From positions 43,437,003 through 43,501,002 of the forward strand of contig CM055106.1 in NCBI GenBank assembly GCA_029204225.1: a stretch of DNA of 64,000 nucleotides, written 5' to 3'. The notes beneath the pieces were generated by a model, which made no database searches, was not told the origin of the DNA, and worked only from the letters and a program-made list of their open reading frames with translations. Positions 8,560 to 19,973 of this stretch are shown in pieces. Source of the stretch: Diphasiastrum complanatum. Lineage: Eukaryota > Streptophyta > Lycopodiopsida > Lycopodiales > Lycopodiaceae. The stretch's first letter is position 1. Every line of letters starts with the position of its first letter. Both the position numbers and the translations under genes were made by a program.

Positions 8560-9245
8560 CGAGTGGATGAGGTTGATGAAACTAAGAATCTCTCAGGTAT
8601 GCAATGGTCTATACAAGACCAGATATCTCTTTTGTTGTTAGCTCACTCAGCCAATACATGGCTAATCCTGGAATTACCCTTTGGAAGGGTCTTATTTGAG
8701 TCAAGAGATATGTTTGAGCTACCATGGACCAGTGCATCTGCTATGGAGATGTCAGCAACGACAATCTTCATCAGCTCAGTAGTTATTCTGATGCAAGCTA
8801 GGGAGGAGATGCAGACAATTGTAAGTCCACATCTACATTTAGATTCTTCCTCAATGGCAGTCCCATTTCATGGAACAGTCGTAAGCAAACCTCTATCGCA
8901 CTTTCTTCTACTGAAGCAAAATATATTGCTGTTTCTCAATCTATTAAGGAAGCAGTTTGGTTGAGAAATTTGCAGTCAAACATCAATCTGTATCAATACA
9001 GCCCTACAATTTTATTTCGTGATAACCAAACTCCTATTGCCTTATCGGCCGACCCTAGATTTCATTCTAGGAGTAAGCACATTGAGATAAGATATCACTA
9101 CATCAGGGGCAAGGTTCTCGAAAGAGAGGTAAGCTTAATGTACTGCAGAACGCAGGACATGGTTGCAAACATTTTCACAAAAGCACTCAGCGTTAACGCA
9201 CACAAGAGATTTTGTGCATTGCTCAATCTGAAGATCAAGGCATTC
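8560..9245 (+). pseudogene. copia-B RT tail and RNase H (module 2)
   Basis: Second head-to-tail module: AMVYTRPDISF-like start near 8600, SWNSRKQTSIALSST near 8880, and LFRDNQTPIALSADPRFHSRSKHIEIRYHY. It ends LNLKIKAF at 9243. The last few codons, the PPT and about 20 bp of LTR are deleted; AAGGCATTC joins straight to TACTCTCCTAAATCC. A stop and frame shift near 8700-8760 are shared with the other modules. Confidence 0.8.
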
Positions 9246-9720
9246 TACTCTCCTAAATCCCATTTTAATTTCCCTCCATTCATGCTGCATATCTACTAAC
9301 GTTGTCACGCAGTCTGCATATTTACACGCAAATTCGCAGAGACGAAAAAAAGGCAAACAAATCGTGACACTGTGTTCTTACACAGGTTATGGTGACAGGC
9401 GAAAAGGGGACACTATCTTACAGAATGCCAAAGGTGCCCTGAAAGCAAAGGCACCCTGTAAATCTAATGCTAAGGCTATTCATAAGAAGTGACGCACTTT
9501 TCGCATCATCACCAATGTTCACTTCAATGCTGATTAACGTCGCACCCTTTTCACGCTCACCCCATGCAGTCGCGCTAACAGATTGGACAATGACTGCAGC
9601 CACCCACAATCTCTTTTAGATAGCACATCCACTCTGTACTTTCACATCTGCACACCTGTAATATCATGTATATATATAATGGATACCATCTGAGTACTCA
9701 AATGGATGAGGTTGATGAAA
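9246..9720 (+). repeat. copia-B LTR 5' part (module 2)
   Basis: Same sequence as 8105-8565, including CGTCGCACCCTTTTCACGCTC near 9538 and the TATATATAT box near 9669-9678. At about 9723 (CCAAGAAGAAGACGACATAG) it runs into S block 1 without a visible break, suggesting S is the natural downstream part of this LTR or its leader. Confidence 0.7.
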
Positions 9721-10516
9721 CCAAGAAGAAGACGACATAGACGAACTAGATGCCTTGTGCATTGATTCTTATTTGAATTAAGGTTTTATTCTTTTTTATA
9801 GATTGACATAAGCTTCGTAGGTCATGCGGTTTTGTCCGCTATTGTATTGTGCTCTACTGCATTATTGACTTGTATACTTGATATACTTAATCTGATACAA
9901 TTCATTGTTCTGCATTCAGATCTATGTCAATATTGCTATGCTTGTTCTTCATTTTGTCAGATCTTTCTAGTTGTTCTTTCTAGTAATAGACGATTAACTT
10001 TTAGTCTTGTCTTTCGCAAATTATTCACGTTCCTCACTGTGCTAACTTGCACAGTTCTGTGTGGTGGGATGGTGGCAGATACTAGCTGGATGTCTTGAAA
10101 TAGGTTTTGCTTTATGGTGCTTTATGAGAACTGTATACTTTTTAGCTATGTTTTTTCTTGTTGGTTTATGAATAAAAGGGTTTAAAAGGTTTGATCTTGA
10201 CTTGTCAATCGGAGCTATGCTCATTTATTCTCTCTCTCTCTCAACTCACATTATTGTTATTTTTCATCTCAAATCTAAGAAAACCTAAAAGATGCAATCG
10301 TGATGCGCTCATCTCCTCCTCTCTCTCACATTTTATACATTTTCTCTTTCTAGACACTTCTCTTTCCATAGCCACATGTTCTCTCTTTAGAAAGTTCTAA
10401 ATGCACATGTCATTTTCAACCCATTTAAACTGCACTTCAAATGCCCTTCAAATACTTTTTAGGACAAACATGGACTAATAAGAATAGACAAAAACCTTTT
10501 TGTCAATCATTGCCCA

Positions 10517-10554
<38 letters not shown>

Positions 10555-10965
10555 GTGTGTGTTGCAGGGAGAGGGAGAATAAATGATGAATACGAACGAG
10601 AAACGAACTCAGACAAAAAATGTTCATGCGCAGTTAAATGTCTCTCCGTAAGCATGACTATGCCTATCAGAATGAACAGAACTTTAGTGATGGAAATCAC
10701 AGTCATTCTAGATTACGTAGCCAAACATTAATGGATGAAGCGCTAGATGATCAATTTGTCATGAATTGCAAGACGAATTATATGTCGCGAATGATTCGCG
10801 AAGAGGTAGACTGTGCTCGACTGATAATGACAAGTGTCAACGTTGAATGTCAGTTGTTATCCATGTAAAAAATAAGTTTACCAACTTGACAGCTTGTAGT
10901 ATTAATGAGATTATATAGTCCAGTCTTCCCTACGTAATGTGACTTGTAGCAATAGGCCAAATCAT
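9721..10965 (+). repeat. S block, copy 1
   Basis: One of four S copies (others 16,850-18,134, 31,940-33,240 and 48,311-49,430). It starts AAGAAGAAGACGACATAGACGA. It continues with CTTCGTAGG and GATTTGATCTTGACTTGTC-type text, then a pyrimidine-rich stretch and a (CT)n tract (10,521-10,550). It closes with ATTACGTAGCCAAACATTAATGG and CTACGTAATGTGACTTG. An 88-codon hydrophobic frame (9832-10,098) is open in three copies, but its differences are nearly all amino-acid changes, so it is probably not coding. May be LTR R/U5 plus leader of copia-B. Confidence 0.65.
10521..10550. repeat. (CT)15 microsatellite
   Basis: Pure CT run inside S block 1. The equivalent tract is about 56 bp at 17.7 kb, 66 bp at 32.7 kb and 122 bp at 49.15 kb. 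Confidence 0.98.
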
Positions 10966-10986
10966 ACCCTCACCATAGAACCATTC

Positions 10987-11092
<106 letters not shown>

Positions 11093-11628
11093 TTTCCTAA
11101 ACATATTGATAAGCACTCAATGTTTTAAAATATACAACTATATAATTAAATGTTATTTCGTGAGGGAATTGGTCATACCTTCATGCTTTGAAATACTCGG
11201 TACAAAATTACTAATGGATGAAATAACAAGAATGTTATGGTATCATACCAAAAATCCTTACCATAACAGTGAAATTGTTGGATTGACAATGAAAATTTAT
11301 CTTTCTTTGCTTTTAGATTCAAACAAATGCATTTAATATCATTTTTGCTAAAGAGTTAAGTATGGGTAATTTAAGTTATCATGATGATTCATTATTTGTT
11401 TTTATTGTTTTAAGTTGCAAGAGCTTATAGTATTACAATCATTACCACATAAGTACTGGTTAAAGTTTTTACAATCATAAGACTAAGATTGCATATTGGA
11501 AAAAAAGACTAACAATTGTGTACGAAACAATTATAAGTGACCTACATTTGATGAATGTTTCCTACAATGGGTTTAATATTTTGATCATAAAATATGTCTA
11601 TCATTTGGAATCTAGGGCTTGTACTTTC

Positions 11629-11945
11629 ATGGCTTCCTCTATCTTTTCATCTTCAGTTTCCTCCTGAACAATATCAACTTGATCAGAAATTATCATGAGT
11701 GAGGGTGATGGCGACATCATCTTTATCTCTTGCTTCGTCACCATACGAACTGGATTAACATCCTATTGTTGATTACAAACATCTTGCATTTGCTCAAAAA
11801 ATGAGTCGATTTCATTATGAATTTCTTCCAAGGCATTATCAGCAGTTGTTTTATTCTCATTTCTACATAATGGCCAAATGCAAATAATTGCTTTTGCATT
11901 TTTTTAACCTTGTTTTTTGGATTATCTACTAAGTGAATTTGCATG
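11629..11945 (-). pseudogene. acidic frame in T block (possible captured exon), copy 1
   Basis: The minus-strand frame reads KTTADNALEEIHNEIDSFF, EQMQDVCNQQ, a TAG, then DVNPVRMVTKQEIKMMSPSP, then LMISDQVDIVQEETEDEKIEEAMKVQALD. It looks like real protein: acidic, heptad-friendly and free of low complexity. Six further copies exist (about 19.55, 26.09, 34.61, 37.10, 39.73 and 42.33 kb; the last is cut). In the 26.2 kb copy the TAG is a sense TTA (NQRLDVNP), so the frame was probably open originally. Family not recognised. It could be a fragment of a host gene carried by the repeat or a decayed retroelement frame. Confidence 0.4.
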
Positions 11946-12582
11946 TGGTAGTTAATGAGGATAGATTACCACATGCAAATTATTGCTTTTGCAATTTTTT
12001 TAACCATGATTTTCTAGATTTGTTTGCTAAGTGAATCTACATGTGGCAGCTAATGAGGACATATTACCGCACACATGCAATTTTTTCTAGAATGTGCATG
12101 TGGCATGTGGCACCCATACATTGGCTCTCTACATGCACATGAATTTCCATGTTTTGTGTCAATTCTTTACTAGATGTCCACATAAGAGTTGTGGTGGGAA
12201 GGCTCACAAAAATCTGCTTCAAAATTTATATGACATTTCTGCTCGTGGAGTTGCCTCCATAATAAAAGGAAAACTAAAGACTTGAAATTATGACTAGTGA
12301 TATATATATTTAAGATTCTAAACCTTAATCTTTGGAGAAAATGGACCTCATGTAGCTCAACATAACATCTTAAGAAACCATAGAAAATTTTGAAATTGTG
12401 AAGTTCTATCTTCTTGAGTGGTCTATTTTTTGCAGAATTCTTGGAAAAAGCTACATGTATGCTAACTTACAATGAAGTCTTCATGAATTTTAATTTTTTT
12501 AAATAATGATAGCTACATTCTCAACAAATCAAGAAAATTTAATCAATTGTTATTGTTGTTGTGTCAATGTGTCACTTTATTG

Positions 12583-12693
12583 AATGGGCTAACTATTATA
12601 GTCAAAGAAAACGTTTAGTAGTCATAGGATTTTAGAAGACAACATATGAGTTGAAAGGTTTAGTTGACATTATCGTTCAAAACTCAACATACT
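12583..12693 (+). repeat. 111-bp direct repeat, left copy
   Basis: AATGGGCTAACTATTATAGTC through TCAAAACTCAACATACT. The same text recurs at 15,113-15,223 with few mismatches. The pair exactly brackets a nested insert of about 2.4 kb, while uninterrupted T blocks (for example at 35.55 kb) have the sequence once. Confidence 0.85.
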
Positions 12694-13110
12694 GGCGTCG
12701 GGCAGATCTTTGAACAAAAGTCGATTGCTGAGATCATGATTCTCCTTGTTGTGCGACATGGGTATCTACAATTGTCGGAACAGTCACAGGTCGAGGCCTG
12801 TCGATGGTGATGGGAGTTGTTGGAACTAATTTTTGCATTTGCTGCTTCTACTTGAAGTCGTAGAATTTGTCTTCAAGGAACACAACATCTAGACTGCTGA
12901 CTGAGATGCGGCTTGACTCAACATCATAGATTTGACAAGCTTTGTGTGATGTCAAGTATCCAATGAAGATACTCCTGCAGCTGATAGGGTCAAGCCTCTT
13001 TCTCATATCATAGGGAATTTGCACATAACCAAGATAGCCAAACACTCGAAGGTATTTGAGACTTGGTTTGTAGCCATGGAAGATTTTGAAGGAAGTGTAG
13101 AACACCTCAA
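12694..13110 (-). pseudogene. copia-A integrase C-terminus and linker (copy 2)
   Basis: Minus-strand frame 12,848-13,105 reads MFYTSFKIFHGYKPSLKYLR, VFGYLGYVQIP, DMRKRLDP, IFIGYLTSHKA, SVSSLDVVFLEDKFYDFK. This is one of the cleanest copies of the copia post-core block here, 86 codons without a stop. Downstream (12,694-12,847) is the linker, with the text corresponding to PITIDRP near 12,800. RT is absent: the T block starts at 12,693. Confidence 0.85.
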
Positions 13111-13139
13111 CAGACAGGTCTCAGTTCTACTAACAAAGT

Positions 13140-13490
13140 TCACAACAATACTCAAATTGACAAAGGTTAAAGAAACTCAAAACTCGAACAATTCGATTCG
13201 CGAAATTGAGAAGCTTGAGCTTGAACTCGAACAAATACTTGTTGTGAAACTATCGCGAACAATTTCTTGTCCAAACTTGAAGCTCAAAGCTCGAAATTAT
13301 CGCGAACTCAAGCTATTCACGAATTTGTTTCAAAAGATCAAGAAGAGTGTCGCGAAGCAGAAACTGTCAAAGATACTGTCGCGAACAAAATATTGTCACG
13401 AATCTTTGGAGAACAACAAATCTGTCATGAACATAGAATCTTTCATGAATCTTTCAAGAATCTTTTGACTCTAAGAAACCAAAACATTGT
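13140..13490. repeat. minisatellite inside copia-A integrase (copy 2)
   Basis: Same two arrays as at 840-1230: CTCGAACAATTCG/GAGAAGCTTGAGC units, then AATCTTTGGAGAACAAC/AATCTTTCA units. It is followed to about 13,595 by insert sequence with ATAAATACATGTGCACTTATGG, which also occurs at 51.74 kb. Confidence 0.8.
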
Positions 13491-13595
13491 TGAATATCAA
13501 CCGTCAAAACAAATGGATTCATATCCTATAACAATAAATACATGTGCACTTATGGTAATAAGGTAGACTCTCAGATTCAAGCTCAGACTCCATGA

Positions 13596-14190
13596 TTAGA
13601 TCATATAAATTCTTGAGTTTTACTCTCTCCAGACTACAAAAACTATAATTTCTTGTGTCATAAATCTTCGTTCGCATTTCCATAGTTGTATTTGTGTCAG
13701 ATCTTTCACCTGAGAGGTCGGCAAAGGTTATTTTTCCAGAAATTTCCAAAAAAGTGTTCAAAGAATTTTTTTCCCAAAATAGCACTGTTTAACCTTCGTC
13801 GAGCCAACCTTTGATATTTATGATTTTCCAGATCAAGTCTCTGTCAAAATTTGGATCAAATCTGATATATTTTGAACTGGTTTCTGAGAGATTTATCATT
13901 GTTGAGAAGTATCGATTGATCAAATCTCAAACATTTTTTCATGATATAGAATCAAATTCTTGAAAAATGGAATAGATCTAACAGATATGATATGAGATAG
14001 TTGTGATTAAAAAATCTAGATCCAATCTCATTGTTTGCTTGATCTAAATTTGTAAAGATGGCTGCCCCTAGAGCTGCTCCTAGAGGTGCTCCACATGAAG
14101 TCAATCCAATTATTATTAGAAGAGCACCCCAATTGGATCTACCCAAATATAGTGGATTAACAAATTTAGTTAGATTTCTTTAGATCTATG
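13596..14190 (+). pseudogene. gypsy leader and gag start (fragment 2)
   Basis: Matches 22,665-23,295. A non-coding leader (TTATAGTT/TCTTGTGTCA text, AACCTTCGTCGAGCC near 13,790) is followed by an ATG at 14,058 and MAAPRAAPRGAPHEVNPII, RRAPQLDLPKYSGLTNLV: the start of a gypsy gag. A stop follows after VRFL, and at about 14,190 the sequence jumps into minisatellite. The rest of gag is deleted. Confidence 0.7.
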
Positions 14191-14310
14191 TTGCGTCGGC
14201 TGAGATGTGAGCTGAGATGTGAAGAGAAGTGTCGGTTGAGTTTTGAAGGAAAGCGTCGGTTGAGATATGAAGAAAAGTGTTGGTTGAGATATGAAGACAA
14301 CTTTACTTGC
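14191..14310. repeat. short GTCGGTTGAGATATGAAGA minisatellite
   Basis: About five degenerate units of the 22-26 bp repeat expanded to about 800 bp at 23.5-24.3 kb. The deletion pattern shows this is a contracted copy of the same element. Confidence 0.85.
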
Positions 14311-15112
14311 ATAAATAGACAAAACAAGAAACAAGAACTAATCTACAGCATGCTAAAAGTTCAATAATCAAGAAACCAACCAGTCTTTTGATTCTTGGAC
14401 ATCCCAAGAACATCAAGAATTAGAATGTTAAGGGATATGCAAGATTTATGTCACATCTCTAGCCTATTCAGTTTACTTGAATGCTGGCTCCTACATTAAT
14501 CCACAAGAAAACATGAAATCTAAACCACAACTAGGGAAGCAAGAAAACCAATCCACTCTAAATCCACAACCACACACGATGTGAATGGAAGGGCATGATC
14601 ATAGGGGCATCACACAAGAAAACCATCATGATCAAGGAGCTCAATGGATGCATCTAACTCATGAAGGCTCTTTTCATTTCAGCTTGGAGTTGATACAATA
14701 CACAAAAAGCTACTTTTCACAAAGAGGGAGTCTCTTAAATAAGCAAGAGAGCTCCTTAGGTGGCATCTTAGTGGAATTTCCACATTTCACAAATTACAAG
14801 TGGAATATTGCTCTCCACTAGAGGTCACAATCAAAAGGTGGCTCACGCTACCTTCTTTAAGAGGGGTCTACTTGCATTTATTACATTTGCCTAGAAATAC
14901 TAGTTCCTACATGGTCATTCCATCTTTCGGAATTCACCATGAGGCTTACACAGTTTCTACTTGACAGTATTAACTAGTATTCCTCGGCAACTCATACTCG
15001 GCTCCCAGTCTTCATTCGTCTCGTCTTCTCAGAGACCTCCTCGGTCTAAGGTGAGAGGTGCTCTTGAGTTGCTCTGTTTGAGTATGTTGGGGATTCGTCA
15101 GAATCAGCCAAC
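14311..15112. other. non-coding retroelement tail
   Basis: 14,311-14,545 matches 24,993-25,226 (TCTACAGCATG, TTTTGATTCTTGGACATCCC, CTGGCTCCTACATTAATCC). The remainder to 15,112 is unique here. It ends TGTTGGGGATTCG...CAGCCAACA, a possible LTR terminus, right where the T block resumes. The open frame 14,585-14,821 has no recognisable motif. Confidence 0.5.
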
Positions 15113-15526
15113 AATGGGCTAACTATTATAGTCAAAGAAAACGTTTAGTAGTCATAGAATTTTAGAAGACAACATCCGAGTTGAAAGGTTTAGTTGACAT
15201 TATGGTTCAAAACTCAACATACTCTCAAAGATGTAGTCTATCAAAGGAAAATTGAGGGAGGTGTCCTAAACAAAACAAACTTCAAAAGTTCAAGCCATAA
15301 AACTTGTGGTGAGGTCAAAAATTCAAATTCTTCCTCAAGTAGGCCAACCATAAAATCGGACTTTTAGTTTTTATCAATAGTCTTAGGTCCCTTTATGGAT
15401 TCAATGTGACGAGACAAAGAATCTTCATTTTAACACAACCTTCATGATGAAGGTTGCATAAATTGAACAATCTTATGTGCAAAGGGTTGTTCAAATAATA
15501 ATAATAATAAATCTCAAATGTGAATT
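15113..15526. repeat. T block copy 1, right part
   Basis: Begins with the second copy of the 111-bp direct repeat (15,113-15,223), then CTCTCAAAGATGTAGTC, GGTGTCCTAAAC and an AAT trinucleotide run (15,497-15,509). Read on the minus strand, this is the 3' non-coding side of the copia-D RNase H that follows. Confidence 0.75.
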
Positions 15527-15826
15527 TCACATTGGATAAGGGTCCCTTCTCAACCCTTTAGTCAAGATATCCACCAACATACTGTCAGTTGGACAGTAAC
15601 TTAATTCGACAACCTTGTTTGGAACTTTCTTTCTAAGAAAATGAAATTGAACTTCGATGTGCTTAGTTCTGGAGTGAGTTTGTGGGTTCAGAGAAAGAGC
15701 AATACAGCTCTGATTGTCACAATAGAGTATAGTTGGACTGTATTGAGGGATCATTAGATCCTGAAGCAATCTTTTGAGCCAAATGATTTCCTTGACTAAA
15801 GAGATCGTGTTGGAATTAAGCATCAC
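15527..15826 (-). pseudogene. copia-D RNase H C-terminus (T block copy 1)
   Basis: Minus-strand frame with VKEIIWLKRLLQDL, PTILYCDNQSCIALSLNP (catalytic Asp), HSRTKHIEVQFHFLRKKV and DSMLVDILTKGL: the last third of a copia RNase H. This is the best of five copies (others about 27.87-28.14, 35.96-36.24, 38.50-38.77 and 41.12-41.40 kb, all with stops). The upstream half of RNase H and all of RT are absent; the frame is cut near 15,820, about 100 bp before the (CT)n tract. Confidence 0.85.
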
Positions 15827-15923
15827 TCCAACTCACCAGAATTTGAATCATTAGAATTTGAGTCATCTTAACATGAATCATTTGAGTCCGTCTCAATTTC
15901 TAAGCACCAATACACTATGTGAA

Positions 15924-15929
<6 letters not shown>

Positions 15930-16019
<90 letters not shown>
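15930..16019. repeat. (CT)45 microsatellite
   Basis: Right-end CT tract of T block copy 1, opposite in sense to the (GA)n at its left end. Confidence 0.98.
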
Positions 16020-16021
<2 letters not shown>

Positions 16022-16680
16022 ACAACAACACTGTAGCCTTACTCTCTGAAGTTGAACATCAGTGCAATCAATCAACTAGACAAAAGCAGCATCGACGATG
16101 AACTCTTAAAGTTCTACATCTTCTTCGACCTACTTGAATTCAAAGTCTTCGAGTTCAAGGTCCACGTCATCCACACTGCCCCATCCGATGCAGACCACAT
16201 GATAGTTCACTTTAATACTTTCTAGTAACTGCACTATTTCACTCTCGTTCCCCACACAGTCATTGTAATTGTTTCATATATATATACATAACGTCAATTC
16301 ACGAGTATATGTAAGAGGAAACTATGATGAACACACATGCAGGTGGAGAAGAGTGAATCGGAGTTCCTGCGTGAAACCTATTGTGTCTTAACTATCTGAT
16401 TCCACTGAAATAGAGATACTTATTTAATTTGTAACTAGCTAAGTAACTTCATTGCACACAGTGCACCACTACTGTGAAGCATTCTTGGACATAGGATCGT
16501 GAATTGATTGTTGTATTTACAACAACTTAATTCAGATTCTCTATTTTCTTATGTGTATTCTACTATGAATGCTTTCTGATCATTTTCTTTTGCAAGTGAC
16601 ACTCACTCAATTCAGAATGTGTACTCTCAAAGGAAGCATGGTTGTCTCAGACACCTAATTATAGTACTGACTGACGTCGC
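16020..16680 (+). repeat. copia-A-like LTR in plus orientation
   Basis: TACAACAACACTGTAGCCTTACTC, then a stretch with TATATATATACAT at about 16,280-16,292, GTTGTATTTACAACAACTTAATTC near 16,515, and GGAAGCATGGTTGTC near 16,635. It is the reverse complement of much of 59,520-60,060 and 6,900-7,240, so it is the same LTR family lying in the opposite direction. Copy at 28,395-29,240. Confidence 0.65.
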
Positions 16681-17695
16681 ACCCTTTTCACGCTCACCCC
16701 ATGCGATTGCGCTAACAGATTGGACAACGACTGCAGCCACCCACGACCTCTTTCAGACAGCACATCCACTCTGTACTTTCACATCTGCACACCTGTAATA
16801 TCATGTATATATATATTGGATACCATATGAGTATTTGAGTGGATGAGGTTGATGAAACCAAGAAGAAGACGATATAGATGAAGTAGATGCCTTGTGCATT
16901 GATTTTTCATTTCGTCAAAATTAAGATTTTATTCCTTTTTACATATTGAAATAAGCTTCGTAGGGCATGTGGTTTCATCTGCTATTGTATTGTGCTCTAC
17001 TGCATTATTGACTTGTATACTTGATATACTTAATTTGATACAGTTCATTGTTCTACGTTCAGATCTATGTCAATATTGCTATGCTTGTTCTTCATTTTGT
17101 CTGATCTTTCTAGTTGTTCTTTCTAGTAATAGACGATTAACTTTTAGTCTTGTCTTTCGCAAATTATTCGCATTCCTCACTGTGCTAACTTGCACAGTTT
17201 TGTGTGGCGGGATGGTGGCAGGTACCAGCTAGATGTATTGAAATGGGTTTTGCTTTATGGTGCTTTATGAGTATTGTATACTTTTCAGCTATGTTTTTTC
17301 TTGTTGGTTTATGAATAAAGGGTTTAAAAGGTTTGATCTTGACTTGTCAACCGGAGGTATGTTCATTTATTCTCTCTCTCTCAACTCACATTATTGTTAT
17401 TTTTCATCTCAAATCTAAGAAAACCTAAAAAAATCCTAAAAGATGAAAAAATCAACGCCTCTCTCTCTTGTGCAATCATGATGCACTCATCTCCTCCTCT
17501 CTCTTCACATTTTATACATTTGCTCTTTCTAGAAACTTCTCTTTCCGTAGCCACATGTTCCCTCTCTAGAAAGTTTTAAATGCACATGTCATTTTCAACC
17601 CATTTAAACCGCACTTCAAATGCCCTTCAAATACTTTTAAGGGCAAACATGGACTAATAAGAATAGACAAAAACCTTTTTGTCTATCATTGCCCA

Positions 17696-17758
<63 letters not shown>

Positions 17759-18134
17759 GGAGGGAGAGGGAGAATAAATGACGAACACGAACAAGAAACG
17801 AACTCGAACAGAAAATGTTCATGCGAAGTGGAATGACTACACCTATCAGAATGAGCAGAACTTTAGTGATGGAAATCACAGTCATTCTAGATTATGTAGC
17901 CAAACATTAATGGATGAAGCGCTAGATGATTAATTTGTTGCGAATTGCAAGACAAATTATATGTCGCGAATGATTTGCAAAGATCTAGACTGTGCTAGAC
18001 TGCTAATGACAAGTGTCAACGTTGAATGTTAATTGTTATCCATGTACAAAATTTGACAGCTTGCAATATTAATGAGATTATATACTCCAGTCTTCCCTAC
18101 GTAATGTGACTTAGCAGTAGGCCAAACCATACGC
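16681..18134 (+). repeat. copia-B LTR remnant plus S block, copy 2
   Basis: 16,676-16,850 is the last part of the copia-B LTR (GACGTCGCACCC, TATATATATTGGATACC). From about 16,859 it is S block, matching 9,723-10,965. The (CT)n tract is 17,700-17,755. Sequence after the tract (ATTATGTAGCCAAACATTAATGG) leads directly into T block copy 2. Confidence 0.7.
17700..17755. repeat. (CT)28 microsatellite
   Basis: Pure CT run in S block copy 2, preceded by CATTGCCCACATT as in all S copies. Confidence 0.98.
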
Positions 18135-18152
18135 TCACCATAGAACCATTCA

Positions 18153-18246
<94 letters not shown>

Positions 18247-19961
18247 TTCCTTAACATATTGATAAGCACTCATTAAATGTTATTTCGTGAGGGAATTGGT
18301 CATACCTTCATGCTTTAAAATACTCGGTACAAAATTACTAATGGATGAAATAACAAGAATGTTATGGTATCATACCAAAAAGCCTTACCATAACAGTGAA
18401 ATTGTTGGATTGACAATGAAAATTTATCTTTCTTTGCTTTTAGGTTCAAAGAAATGCATTTAATATCATTTTTGCTAAAGAGTTAAGTATGGGTAATTTA
18501 AGTTATCATGATGATTCATTATTTTTTTTAATGTTTTCAGTTGGAAGAGCTTATAGTATCACAATCATTACCACATAAGCACTAGTTAAAGTGTTTAGGG
18601 TTTAGGAATTAAGATTGCATATTGGAAAAAAAGACTGACAATTGTGTACGAAATGTTTTTCCTAACAAATAGGTGACCTACATTTGATGAATGTTTCCTA
18701 CTATGGGTTTAATATTCTGATCATAAAATATGTCTATCATTTGGAATTCTAAAGTTGACAAGGATTCAAGAATATTCACGAATAGTATTTACAATAATCA
18801 TGATTAGTATCCAGATATTTTAGTATACTCAATATTCACAAGTATTTACGATCAATATTCACAAGTATTTATGATCAGTATTCACAATAATCACAATTAA
18901 TATTTAAGATATTCACTTCTTAGTATTCACAATCTTAGATAATCGTCGCCCATGATCAATAATGTAGCCCTCAGGTCACATCTTTGACAAGTCGATTAAT
19001 TCTTCATCTAATATATGAAAGAGATTTTGTATACATCCTACAAAAGACACTTTCAGAAACAATAAAAATACATTGTCAAAAAATTTACCAAAACAATTGA
19101 AGAACTACGAGACCAAGTAGAGACAACTGAGACACAAGAGTATGTTGAGGAGTAGGAGCCAATGTCAGAAAAGAATGACACATGAACTCTTTTCATTTGA
19201 TGAATAGTACAAGAGAATCACACTCGTTAGCTATCTTTGGTGTAGAATTCACATTAGATGTACTTCATGTCTTATCCAAAAACCAAACACTACTATTGCA
19301 GGAGAACACCCTTAAGTCATTGTCACCTCCTACAAAGAACACATACAAATAGAAGCATTTGATGTTCTAAATGTATCTTAGTTGAACCAACTATAGTGGA
19401 AAAACCATAGTATGTTTGAAAGTTTTGATTAGCTTTACAAAATATGATTCGCTACATCATCAAAATCATCCTCAGTGTCAATCAAATCATCTTCTCTTAC
19501 TTCGATTAGATCCTTTTCTTTTGTTAACATCTATGCACAAAACCTAGGGCTTGTACTTTCATGGCTTCCTCTATCTTTTCATCTTCAGTTTCCTCCTGAA
19601 CAATATCAACTTGATCAGAAATTATCATGAGTGAGGGTGATGGCGACATCATCTTTATCTCTTGCTTCGTCACCATACGAACTGGATTAACATCCTATTG
19701 TTGATTACAAACATCTTGCATTTGCTCAAAAAATGAGTCGATTTCATTATGAATTTCTTCCAAGGCATTATCAGCAGTTGTTTTATTCTCATTTCTACAT
19801 AATGGCCAAATGCAAATAATTGCTTTTGCATTTTTTAACCTTGTTTTTTGGATTATCTACTAAGTGAATTTGCATGTGGTAGTTAATGAGGATAGATTAC
19901 CACATGCAAATTATTGCTTTTGCAAGTTTTTTAACCTTGTTTTTCTAGATTTTTTTGCTAA
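18135..19961. repeat. T block copy 2, left part
   Basis: Begins with the CTCACCATAGAACCATTCATG anchor and a 90-bp (GA)n (18,155-18,244). It contains a segment of about 795 bp (18,754-19,548) shared only with the 33.2 kb copy. That segment has short repeats of AATATTCACAAGTATTTA and lies between GAATTCTAG and AACCTAGGG. The acidic minus-strand frame follows at 19.55-19.87 kb. The block is cut at 19,961 (TTTTTTGCTAA) by a 6-kb insert and resumes, with a 540-bp overlap, at 25,963. Confidence 0.75.
18155..18244. repeat. (GA)45 microsatellite
   Basis: Left-end GA tract of T block copy 2. The matching right-end tract is the (CT)n at 28,264-28,393. Confidence 0.98.
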
Positions 19962-19973
19962 TAGATAACTCGA

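Noticed and set aside
12094-12285. 63-67 codon frame starting MHVACGTHTLALYMH, repeated at 35.09, 37.58 and 40.21 kb
   Set aside because: Repeated only because the T block is repeated; short, no motif, and lost by an insertion in T copy 2.
15858-16101. Ser-Leu and Arg-Glu repeat 'proteins' across CT/GA tracts (also at 28.2, 38.7, 41.6, 44.8, 49.1 and 62.7-63.1 kb)
   Set aside because: A dinucleotide repeat is open in every frame; these are artefacts of (CT)n/(GA)n, not genes.
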